Shown here: positions 16,002 to 22,335 of the stretch, in pieces
How the letters are laid out: the number at the start of each line of letters is the position of its first letter
How positions within the stretch are numbered: position 1 is the stretch's first letter
Source of the DNA: an uncultured Candidatus Saccharibacteria bacterium
GTDB lineage: Bacteria; Patescibacteriota; Saccharimonadia; Saccharimonadales; Saccharimonadaceae
NCBI GenBank assembly: GCA_937981355.1
Contig: CALJPD010000004.1
Location: 1 to 26,287, forward strand
Reading direction: 5' to 3'
DNA length: 26,287 nt
Notes under the pieces: generated by a model
Seen by the model: only the letters and a program-made list of their open reading frames with translations
Told to the model about the DNA's origin: nothing
Database searches by the model: none
Position numbers and translations under genes: made by a program

Positions 16002-16307
16002 TTACTTCGCTTTATCTAGCTCAGCGATCGTTGCGAGCACACCAGCGAACTGCCGAGCAAACTCTGGCCGCAGCACCAGTACACGCTGGGTACCAACCGC
16101 TTCGCTCGTGACAATGCCTGCTTCGCGCAGGACTTTGCAGTGGTGCGAGACAGTCGAGAGTGAGAGATTATGATCGATCTGGCTGCAGCCCAGTCGCCCC
16201 TCCGCAGCCAAGCGGCGGACAATCCGCAGCCGTAGCGGATCGGACAGGGCGGCAAAGACATGTTCTGGTGCGAGTGCGTCAGTTGGGGTGTTTTGTTGGG
16301 ATGTCAT
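16002..16307 (-). CDS. ArsR/SmtB family winged-helix repressor
   Basis: The 101-residue protein is a compact winged helix-turn-helix: FAALSDPLRLRIVRRLAAEG (18-37), recognition helix region STVSHHCKVLREAGIV (51-66), and a wing with TQRVLVLR. Cys41 and Cys57 are present but the classic ELCVCDL metal site is not, so the signal may not be a metal. Its ATG overlaps the stop of the upstream MFS gene (ATGA), so it is translated by coupling. The promoter of this operon carries two TTCGA-N6-TCGAA palindromes, likely its own operators, implying feedback control of the transporter. Confidence 0.88.
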   Translation of the reverse strand: MTSQQNTPTDALAPEHVFAALSDPLRLRIVRRLAAEGRLGCSQIDHNLSLSTVSHHCKVLREAGIVTSEAVGTQRVLVLRPEFARQFAGVLATIAELDKAK

Positions 16308-17293
16308 TTCCTTTGTATTGTCTCATACCTGCTGGTCATTGCCAAGGCAAGCACTACTACGCTGGCCGCTATGAACGGAATCGCCTGCGCTGGCTGGCTA
16401 CTAATAATCGCACTGCCTAGCATACCACCAAAACCTTGACCAATGTAAATACTGGATGAATTGAGTGAAAGATTCAGCTGAGCCCGCTCTGGGGCAAGCG
16501 CAATGATGCGATATTGCTGAGCAATCGTGGCAATCCAAGCACTAGCCGTCCATAATAACACACTGCCACCAACGAGACCAAGCGCACCTGGCATCCCAGC
16601 CGCCACACCAAGCAAAGCAAGCGCCAACGCAAAGGCAAGCATTGCCCAGCGGGCCAGCCAAATGTGAGCAAAACGATCGGTCAGCCAGCCGCCTAGCACA
16701 CCACCCAGGAGTGAGCCCACACCAAAGATGAGCAAAATCCAGCTAAAGTATTCGTGCAGACCCGCCTGCTGCACCACCGCACTCAGATACGAAATCACGC
16801 TGGTGCCAGCGACAAATATCACTACTGTCACCAATAGCGTCAGTGCAACGTGGCGATTCGCCAGGCCCGCCACCAATGCCCGAACGGTTGGTACCTGCTG
16901 CGCTGGCTGCGCCTCACGTGCCCGAATGCCCAGCACAATGCCACACAACACCAGCACCGCAGCCACTGCCATCGCCCAAAACAGCATATGGTAGCCATAG
17001 CGCTCTCCCACAACCGAGCCCAGCGGCACAGCGAGCACCGTCGCCATCGTCATGCCTGTTGTAACGACGGAGATTGCCTTGCCACGATGCTTGACTGGGG
17101 CAAGGCTAGTCGCCAAGGCCATTGCCGTTGGCATCATCATGGCTGAGCCCAAGGCTGCCATCACTCGAGCCACCATCATCCATACAAATGACGACGCGAG
17201 CGCTGCCAGCATGAAGCCATCCGCCCCAATCACGAAGGCTCCCAGCGCTAGCACCGCAATCTTACCCCACGGCGTGGTTGATCGTTGTTCCAT
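16304..17293 (-). CDS. MFS transporter (DHA1-like) with apparent internal deletion
   Basis: This 329-residue major facilitator protein resembles AraJ/YdhP-type drug efflux proteins of about 390 residues. The first membrane segment (VLALGAFVIGADGFMLA, 14-30) is followed directly by SSFVWMMVARVMAALG, which in relatives belongs to the region before and in TM4. About 55 residues, covering TM2, TM3 and the first motif A, are therefore missing. The frame is intact and the rest, including a motif-A-like GGWLTDRFAHIWLAR in the second half, looks normal. Removing two segments keeps the topology parity. I start it at 17293, after GAAAGG; longer starts lie in the promoter. It is probably an efflux pump, possibly impaired, and is co-transcribed with the ArsR regulator. 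Confidence 0.85.
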   Translation of the reverse strand: MEQRSTTPWGKIAVLALGAFVIGADGFMLAALASSFVWMMVARVMAALGSAMMMPTAMALATSLAPVKHRGKAISVVTTGMTMATVLAVPLGSVVGERYGYHMLFWAMAVAAVLVLCGIVLGIRAREAQPAQQVPTVRALVAGLANRHVALTLLVTVVIFVAGTSVISYLSAVVQQAGLHEYFSWILLIFGVGSLLGGVLGGWLTDRFAHIWLARWAMLAFALALALLGVAAGMPGALGLVGGSVLLWTASAWIATIAQQYRIIALAPERAQLNLSLNSSSIYIGQGFGGMLGSAIISSQPAQAIPFIAASVVVLALAMTSRYETIQRK

Positions 17294-17308
17294 AAGACCG
17301 TTCCTTTC

Positions 17309-17324
17309 TTCGATATAAATCGAA
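17309..17324. promoter_or_regulatory. ArsR-type operator 1
   Basis: TTCGATATAAATCGAA fits TTCGA-N6-TCGAA, a palindrome of the size bound by ArsR dimers. It lies between the promoter and the MFS start codon. Confidence 0.65.
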
Positions 17325-17337
17325 ATAATAGTGATAT

Positions 17338-17353
17338 TTCGAAGTGTATCGAA
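17338..17353. promoter_or_regulatory. ArsR-type operator 2, over the -10 box
   Basis: TTCGAAGTGTATCGAA fits the same TTCGA-N6-TCGAA pattern as operator 1 and lies exactly 29 bases from it. It covers the -10 box, so binding should block polymerase. Confidence 0.65.
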
Positions 17354-17371
17354 TTTAGTGTGCTGTGTCAA
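17343..17371 (-). promoter_or_regulatory. Promoter of the MFS-arsR operon
   Basis: Minus strand: consensus TTGACA (17371-17366), a 17-base spacer and TACACT (17348-17343). Confidence 0.75.
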
Positions 17372-17565
17372 ATCGACCACATTATGACAATGATTTCACT
17401 ATAAATCTCACAAATCCTCATCACTGTCTTGCACTCATTCCTTGAGAAACCTATAGGGACTGGCCCCATCTTGCCCATCGATCCACCAACACTCGTGCTG
17501 GCTACAACTAATATTCATACCCCACCAGATAAAACAGTGAGGAGAAAAAACGGAGTGAAGATGTA

Positions 17566-17598
17566 TCACAAAAAACCAGCCTCTCCACGAGGCTGGTT
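17566..17598 (-). terminator. Terminator after the MBL-fold gene
   Basis: On the minus strand AACCAGCCTC (17598-17589 region) and GAGGCTGGTT (17583-17574) form a perfect 10-bp stem, followed by TTTTTTG. It ends the ATL-miaA-HTH-MBL run. The 170 bases before it (17400-17565) hold nothing I recognise. Confidence 0.85.
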
Positions 17599-17618
17599 GC
17601 GCTTGGGGTATATGAATC

Positions 17619-18254
17619 CTAGCTTCGAGCCAGCTCAAACACCGTCAGCACTTCGGGCAGGTTACTCGCTGTTTTGATCTTGAGCTTAGGTTTTTGTTCG
17701 ACTGGCGCACCAAGCTCCTTCTCAAAGACCTCCACTGTGTCTTGCGGCACTTCGTACTGCAACGCACTATCAGCATAGTGGACGGGCACCACCACTCGTG
17801 GCTCGATCTTGCGAATAATGGCGGCAGCACTTGTCGCATCCAGCGTGTAGCCATAGCCACCCACTGGAATAATGACAATGTCGATCACCCCCAGTGCCTC
17901 GAGCTGAGCGTCAGTAAGCTCTGGCGCGATATTACCAATCACCGCAATGCGAATATCGCCACACTCAATGCGATACACCGTCGAGAGCTGCTCGCTCTCT
18001 GGCGTGTCGATGTGGCGCGTGGCTGCAATGCCGCGGATGGTATAGTCGCCCACCTCATACTCGCCAGGCTGATTGATGATAAGGCGCGCCTCGGGGCTAT
18101 TTACCGCAAAGCGCTCTTCGGTCGCAAGCTCTACTGCGTCCTTCGTCTTGGCGTCCTTCAGGCCGAGCAACGATAGTTTGGGGTCGACCGCCAGCGTGGT
18201 TTTTTTCGTCGCAATGATGACTGTGTTGCCGCCTTTGTATTCGATATCAAGCAT
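17619..18254 (-). CDS. MBL-fold (UlaG-like) protein lacking the zinc motif
   Basis: The 211-residue protein resembles the metallo-beta-lactamase superfamily domain PF13483. It has an N-terminal strand pattern with TLAVDPKLS, NQPGEYEVGDYTIRGI, and the later IDIVIIPVGGYGYTLDATSA and PRVVVPVHY blocks. The HxHxDH zinc-binding motif is absent; the only late histidine that fits is in VPVHYAD. It may be a non-hydrolytic, structural or divergent family member. Its start overlaps the end of the HTH gene by 8 bases, so the two are translationally coupled. The substrate is unknown. Confidence 0.75.
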   Translation of the reverse strand: MLDIEYKGGNTVIIATKKTTLAVDPKLSLLGLKDAKTKDAVELATEERFAVNSPEARLIINQPGEYEVGDYTIRGIAATRHIDTPESEQLSTVYRIECGDIRIAVIGNIAPELTDAQLEALGVIDIVIIPVGGYGYTLDATSAAAIIRKIEPRVVVPVHYADSALQYEVPQDTVEVFEKELGAPVEQKPKLKIKTASNLPEVLTVFELARS

Positions 18255-18858
18255 GATTCTCTCCTTCGTCTTCTTTTAATATATTATCAACGTCTACCAA
18301 TACGGTATGCTTGTTGGTCAGAATGGTAGTGATGAAGCGGTCGCGCACGCTCAGCCGGTAATAGAACTCGTCGTAGCTCAGGATGCTATACGTCAGCTCG
18401 CGCCCCTCCTGCCGCTCGATAACTGCCACCACGCTGCGCACCTTGGCAGCCGAGAGGTTACCCACCAGCAGCAGGTCGATCGTACTGGCCGAGCCCTTCA
18501 CTAGGGCCCCCGCCGCAATCGCCACACGCAGGCGCGGCAGCTGCATAATCGCATCTTGCCAAGCCGGCCGGTAGCCCGACTTGTTCTTGGCTGGAGCGAT
18601 TTTTTGATCAGCAAAGATGACGCGCAGCGGCGGATAATATTCGTACTGTTGGTTTACTTCGTAGTACAATTTGTTATCCACACTGTCGCTCGTAATGATC
18701 CCCACTTCCAGCATATTGAGCAGCTCACGGCGCACCGAATTAATCTGCTCATTAATCAGCCGCGTAATCTCGCGCACATAAAATGCCTTTCCTGGATTGT
18801 TCAAGAAAAGGTGGAGCAACTTCACACGAGTTTTTGATCCAAACAGTGCATCTATCAT
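18247..18858 (-). CDS. Winged-helix transcription regulator with C-terminal domain
   Basis: The 203-residue protein starts MIDALFGSKTRVKLLHLFLN, a winged helix-turn-helix of the type often annotated as a transcriptional regulator, with YVREITRLINEQINSVRRELLNM as the DNA-binding helices (about residues 28-50). The rest resembles a nucleotidyltransferase-like fold (GALVKGSASTIDLLLVGNL). The start at 18858 is preferred because upstream codons overlap the end of miaA with no family match. It overlaps the MBL-fold gene by 8 bases. Its target is unknown; the coupled gene suggests a shared task. Confidence 0.75.
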   Translation of the reverse strand: MIDALFGSKTRVKLLHLFLNNPGKAFYVREITRLINEQINSVRRELLNMLEVGIITSDSVDNKLYYEVNQQYEYYPPLRVIFADQKIAPAKNKSGYRPAWQDAIMQLPRLRVAIAAGALVKGSASTIDLLLVGNLSAAKVRSVVAVIERQEGRELTYSILSYDEFYYRLSVRDRFITTILTNKHTVLVDVDNILKEDEGENHA

Positions 18859-18883
18859 ACGGTCACCAACTAGATTTATGGTA

Positions 18884-19777
18884 TCACATCTGGCGCGCTT
18901 GCGCGAGCACCTCACCAAGGTACGTCTCGGCATCCTCCAGGCTGTGCCATATGATGTCTGGATTGCGCCGCAGCCAGGTCATTTGCCGCTTGGCCAGGTG
19001 CCAGTCTGCTGTGCAAAATGCCGCTTTGGCTTGCTCGAGCGTATACTCGCCCTGTTGTAATTTATGTATAATTGGGTAGATATTTCCTGTCATTGCCTCA
19101 CTTTTCCACCCATAGTGGGCTGCTAATCCCGTTGCCTCTTGCACAACACCATGGGCAAAAAGCTGCTCAGTCCGCACAGCAATGCGCCTGCGCAGCACAT
19201 CACGCGGCGATGCAATACCTACAACATAGGTATTTTTATCAACATGCGCTGACCTCTGTAACTGTTGTCCTTCTCGCACTATTGTATTAATGACATGCCT
19301 TTTGTTGTATTTATTATTGGGCAATTCTATGTTGTGCACTCGACAATGTTCGTGCAAAGTTTCTATAGAATAGCCCTGTAACTGCTGCATAAGCTTTTTG
19401 TTCACCGTCGGAAATTGAAATTTATACAACACTGCATCGACATAGAGGCCCGTCCCGCCGACGAGAAATGGGATGCGCCCACGCTGGCGAATGGCTGCAA
19501 TTTGTCGATTAGCATAGCGCTGAAAATCCACTACTGTGAAGCGCTCACCTGGCTCTACTAAGTCCAGCCCCCAGTGCGGCACAAGGGCTTGCTCGTGCGG
19601 CGAGGGCTTAGCAGTGCCAATATCCATACCCTTGTAGATGGTGCGCGAATCGGCGCAAATAATCTCACCACCGTACTGCTTGGCGAGACGAACTGCTAAG
19701 CTGGTCTTGCCGCTAGCGGTCGGTCCAACGATAACAATAAACGGCACAGTAAGTGGTGCGTTATTTTTTGTATGCAT
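18884..19777 (-). CDS. miaA: tRNA dimethylallyltransferase
   Basis: MiaA transfers a dimethylallyl group to N6 of A37 in tRNAs that read codons starting with U. The 297-residue protein shows the P-loop GPTASGKT (18-25), the DSRTIYKGMDIGTAKP substrate-recognition block (43-58, with R-T in place of the common M-Q), GGTGLYVDA, and the C-terminal RQMTWLRR region. The length is normal. The ATG stands one base after the stop of the ATL gene, so the two are in one operon. Confidence 0.95.
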   Translation of the reverse strand: MHTKNNAPLTVPFIVIVGPTASGKTSLAVRLAKQYGGEIICADSRTIYKGMDIGTAKPSPHEQALVPHWGLDLVEPGERFTVVDFQRYANRQIAAIRQRGRIPFLVGGTGLYVDAVLYKFQFPTVNKKLMQQLQGYSIETLHEHCRVHNIELPNNKYNKRHVINTIVREGQQLQRSAHVDKNTYVVGIASPRDVLRRRIAVRTEQLFAHGVVQEATGLAAHYGWKSEAMTGNIYPIIHKLQQGEYTLEQAKAAFCTADWHLAKRQMTWLRRNPDIIWHSLEDAETYLGEVLAQARQM

Positions 19778-19778
19778 G

Positions 19779-20129
19779 CTAGCTACTCCTCACGTCATTC
19801 TGCGGCGCGGCAAACGGCCGCCAGCGACGCTGTGCAAAATCAACCACGCGGTACGAATCATCACACTGAATCCCATCATGCTCGAGCAATTGCCGTTGCA
19901 CCACCTGCCCACCCGGAAAGCCGACCGCAAGGCCTCCCTTGCAATTAACAAGTCTATGCCACGGCAGCTCCTCCGGCCCACCGTGGGCAATCTCTCCTAC
20001 TCGCCGTGCAGCATATGGGTGGCCAGCAAAAGCTGCCAAGTCGCCATAGGTTGTCACTTTATCATCTGGCAGCTGTACCATCAGCTCGTAGATGCGGCTA
20101 TGCAGGGTATTATGTTCTTCTGCTACCAT
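19779..20129 (-). CDS. Alkyltransferase-like protein (ATL, MGMT family)
   Basis: The 116-residue protein has the DNA-binding MGMT fold (KVTTYGDLA, RRVGEIAHG and PWHRLVN, 56-62). The alkyl-accepting cysteine of MGMT (PCHRV) is replaced by Trp57, the mark of ATL proteins. These bind O6-alkylguanine and hand the lesion to nucleotide excision repair rather than repairing it directly. It is the first gene of the run ATL-miaA-HTH-MBL. Confidence 0.9.
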   Translation of the reverse strand: MVAEEHNTLHSRIYELMVQLPDDKVTTYGDLAAFAGHPYAARRVGEIAHGGPEELPWHRLVNCKGGLAVGFPGGQVVQRQLLEHDGIQCDDSYRVVDFAQRRWRPFAAPQNDVRSS

Positions 20130-20167
20130 TATTCTGCCTCGCTATTTTTCTTGTGCTCACACAAACT

Positions 20168-20173
20168 AGTATA
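20168..20173 (-). promoter_or_regulatory. -10 box of the ATL-miaA operon
   Basis: The minus strand reads TATACT, giving a leader of about 32 bases before the ATL gene. The -35 is weak. Confidence 0.45.
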
Positions 20174-20174
20174 G

Positions 20175-20360
20175 AGCACCTGCAAAAAATTATCTAATCA
20201 CCCATCAAGTCATTCAACACCAGAAGCCTGCGCCTGCGACATGCTAGCGTGTGTATTATGAATATTATAGCTGTATATTCAGAGAATCTTCTTCTGATTA
20301 CCATAAGCAAATGAATATCTCTAGTTTTCATGCCTCTCGTTATAACCTATATCTGCCAAT
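20175..20360. other. Intergenic stretch, little recognised
   Basis: No gene is seen. The only notable item is an inverted repeat TGAATA/TATTCA around 20258-20282 with an A/T-rich centre. Confidence 0.4.
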
Positions 20361-20394
20361 ACAAGAAAAGTCCCACCGCTCATCAAGCGGTGGG
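20361..20394 (-). terminator. Terminator of the Nudix-HAD operon
   Basis: On the minus strand CCCACCGCT (20394-20386) pairs with AGCGGTGGG (20380-20372) around loop TGATG, followed by ACTTTTCTTG. Confidence 0.85.
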
Positions 20395-20444
20395 AGAGGA
20401 GTTCACGGAAAGTGGTGAGAATCCGACAAGCGAGCTTTCACAAC

Positions 20445-21104
20445 CTACCGAGTGAAATACCGGGCAATAGCCTCTTCCGCCTCCGCCCAGGTGCGACACT
20501 CGACAACGCGCGGGTCATCAATCGTAACACCTGGATGCCATGGCCGTTCACCAAATAAAATTGCCAAGCCAAGCGGCGCATCATCTCCTTCAAGGCCACG
20601 CTCGAGGTGATGCGGCGAATCATCAATTGCAACCTCCATATTATGCTGCTGGTATATCTCTGTCTTTGAGTCGGTCATTATCTTAATGCCGTCCTCTGTT
20701 TCGACTGGCCGCCGCGTCAAAATAACCTGCTCAAAGACATCAGGCAAGTACTTTTCGATACTCTGCTTTGTCACGTCTGCTAGGCCATAATGCCGAGCTG
20801 AGACTGCATAGAGTTGATACCCGACCGCCAGTCTTCGCAACACCTCAATCGTCTCTCTGTCTGGGACTTGCATCTCCTCAAACCAATCAGGCTTCGCCAT
20901 GCCTGGTGTCGTCCCCAATTGCAACCCATTAAATCGCTCCTGCACTTCCTCTGGTGTTGGACCCCACATCGTCTGTGGTATGTCAGGCCGAAAGTTGGTA
21001 CCATAATGCTCGTTATATGCTGCCACCAGCCCTTCAGCACACGGAAAGACAACATCATCAAGGTCGACGGCAATAGCAGGTTTGTCATTTTTTGTTCGTT
21101 CCAT
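20445..21104 (-). CDS. HAD superfamily 5'-nucleotidase-like protein (NT5C type)
   Basis: The 219-residue protein has the HAD catalytic DLDD motif (Asp14 nucleophile, Asp16), a helical cap, a motif II serine in AVSARHYG, and the late acidic IDDSPHH. It resembles the 5'(3')-deoxyribonucleotidase family, which removes phosphate from (deoxy)nucleoside monophosphates. It is a distant paralog of the gene at 21706-22335. It starts 23 bases after the Nudix gene stop and is probably co-transcribed with it. Together they suggest nucleotide-pool clean-up, but the substrate is not proven. Confidence 0.82.
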   Translation of the reverse strand: MERTKNDKPAIAVDLDDVVFPCAEGLVAAYNEHYGTNFRPDIPQTMWGPTPEEVQERFNGLQLGTTPGMAKPDWFEEMQVPDRETIEVLRRLAVGYQLYAVSARHYGLADVTKQSIEKYLPDVFEQVILTRRPVETEDGIKIMTDSKTEIYQQHNMEVAIDDSPHHLERGLEGDDAPLGLAILFGERPWHPGVTIDDPRVVECRTWAEAEEAIARYFTR

Positions 21105-21127
21105 ATTACTCCTTTATTATTTACTGA

Positions 21128-21628
21128 TTACAGCAGCTCTGGCCGCTCCTGCTGCACATAGTGTCGCAATGAGCTGATATAATGCACCGCCGCCGCAAAG
21201 GGGTAGTCTGTTTGCGGCGTAATGGGCTGCTGCATAAAATCATCTGGTGTGAGCCATTGGTAGCTACTGTGCTCCCAGCTGAGGGTAATTTCTGGCGCAT
21301 CGCCATCAACGAGTGCCGCATAGCACATATAGCTCAGCCGCTGGCCATCAGGGTGTGGCAGTATGTGTTCGAAGGCCACACTCAGCTGGCTCGGCGCAAA
21401 GCCAAGGCCAGTCTCTTCTTCTATTTCCCGTCTTACCGCCTCAAGTGGTGTCTCGCCAGGCTCTACTTGACCACCAGGCAGGTCGGCACCGTGCGGAAAG
21501 AGCGGATGCGTACTACTGCGCTCAAGGACGAGAATTTTGCCAGTCGCATCAACAATGAGTGCTTTGGCTAAGAAATGGGGTTGATTGTTTTCCGGTTGGA
21601 TTGCCCGAGTAAAATATATGTTTGCCAT
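21128..21628 (-). CDS. Nudix hydrolase
   Basis: The 166-residue protein has a full Nudix box starting at Gly53, with Glu59 and REIEEETGL (67-75), which binds magnesium and hydrolyses nucleoside diphosphates linked to other groups. The N-terminal region FLAKALIVDATGKILVLERS is typical of the fold. I chose the start at 21628 over an upstream ATG because a TATAAT box ends 7 bases before it, predicting a leaderless message. It forms an operon with the following HAD gene. Possible roles are removal of damaged nucleotides or sugar nucleotides. Confidence 0.9.
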   Translation of the reverse strand: MANIYFTRAIQPENNQPHFLAKALIVDATGKILVLERSSTHPLFPHGADLPGGQVEPGETPLEAVRREIEEETGLGFAPSQLSVAFEHILPHPDGQRLSYMCYAALVDGDAPEITLSWEHSSYQWLTPDDFMQQPITPQTDYPFAAAVHYISSLRHYVQQERPELL

Positions 21629-21635
21629 GGCGTCT

Positions 21636-21641
21636 ATTATA
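21636..21641 (-). promoter_or_regulatory. -10 box of the Nudix gene, leaderless start
   Basis: The minus strand reads TATAAT, ending 7 bases before the ATG. It directly follows the terminator of the HAD gene upstream. Confidence 0.6.
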
Positions 21642-21644
21642 CAT

Positions 21645-21674
21645 AAAAAAGAGCACACTATGTGTGGTGTGCAA
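21645..21674 (-). terminator. Terminator of the thrS-HAD operon
   Basis: On the minus strand GCACAC and GTGTGC form a 6-bp stem with loop CACACATA, followed by TCTTTTTT. Confidence 0.7.
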
Positions 21675-21705
21675 CGACTGTAAAATGGAAGTAGGATTTT
21701 ACAGC

Positions 21706-22335
21706 TCAGATTTGCTCATTTTTATCGCTGGCAAGTCGCTCAATTGCTACCTCCACGTCGTACCAATTTGTGCAGCGCACCACCCCAGCTGGCAGCGTTG
21801 CGGCTTGGTTCCAGGCGTAATCGCCAAAGAGCAGCGCGTTGCGGCCATACGCTGCCACCGCTTGGCAGTGCTTGAGCTGGTCGTCGATCAGCACATCGGC
21901 GTTGATTTGCGTCATCAACTCTGCCTTCGTGGCACGGTGCGAATCATTAGTTAACTCATCCCAAATACCCGAGAAATAAACCGCCGTGCTAGCAAAGATA
22001 CCTGGAAAATGTTCGTCGATCCAAGCTATTGTATCACCCTTTACTTGTAGGCAGCGTGACGTTGCAATCATCAGATGATGATGTTGTGCCAAATGCTCCA
22101 GCACCTCCAGCGCGCCGCCAATGTGCCCATAGCCCGCGCTTAGGCTCGTGCTCACAATCTCGGCAGTGCGACGCTCCACCTCGGCATTATCCACCTGCCA
22201 CATCTTGGCCCAATGCTCATCATAATCATCGACCGTCAGGTTCGTCCCCCAGCGCTGGTTGCTAAAGGCGACGATGCCAGCGGCATTCTCCGCCAGCACG
22301 TCGTCGACATCCACAGCAATGCGCAGGCGGCGCAT
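21706..22335 (-). CDS. HAD superfamily phosphatase-like protein
   Basis: The 209-residue protein has the HAD motif DVDD (Asp9, Asp11), motif II threonine in IATSR, and IDDQLKHC near the C-terminus. It is related to the gene at 20445-21104 and to 5'-nucleotidase-like HAD enzymes. Its ATG overlaps the thrS stop codon by one base (TAATG), so its translation is coupled to thrS. The substrate is unknown. Confidence 0.8.
   Translation of the reverse strand: MRRLRIAVDVDDVLAENAAGIVAFSNQRWGTNLTVDDYDEHWAKMWQVDNAEVERRTAEIVSTSLSAGYGHIGGALEVLEHLAQHHHLMIATSRCLQVKGDTIAWIDEHFPGIFASTAVYFSGIWDELTNDSHRATKAELMTQINADVLIDDQLKHCQAVAAYGRNALLFGDYAWNQAATLPAGVVRCTNWYDVEVAIERLASDKNEQI

Noticed and set aside
17400..17565. 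Possible small RNA between the MFS promoter and the MBL-gene terminator
   Set aside because: A few short complementary stretches exist, but no promoter, convincing fold or similarity to the other elements.
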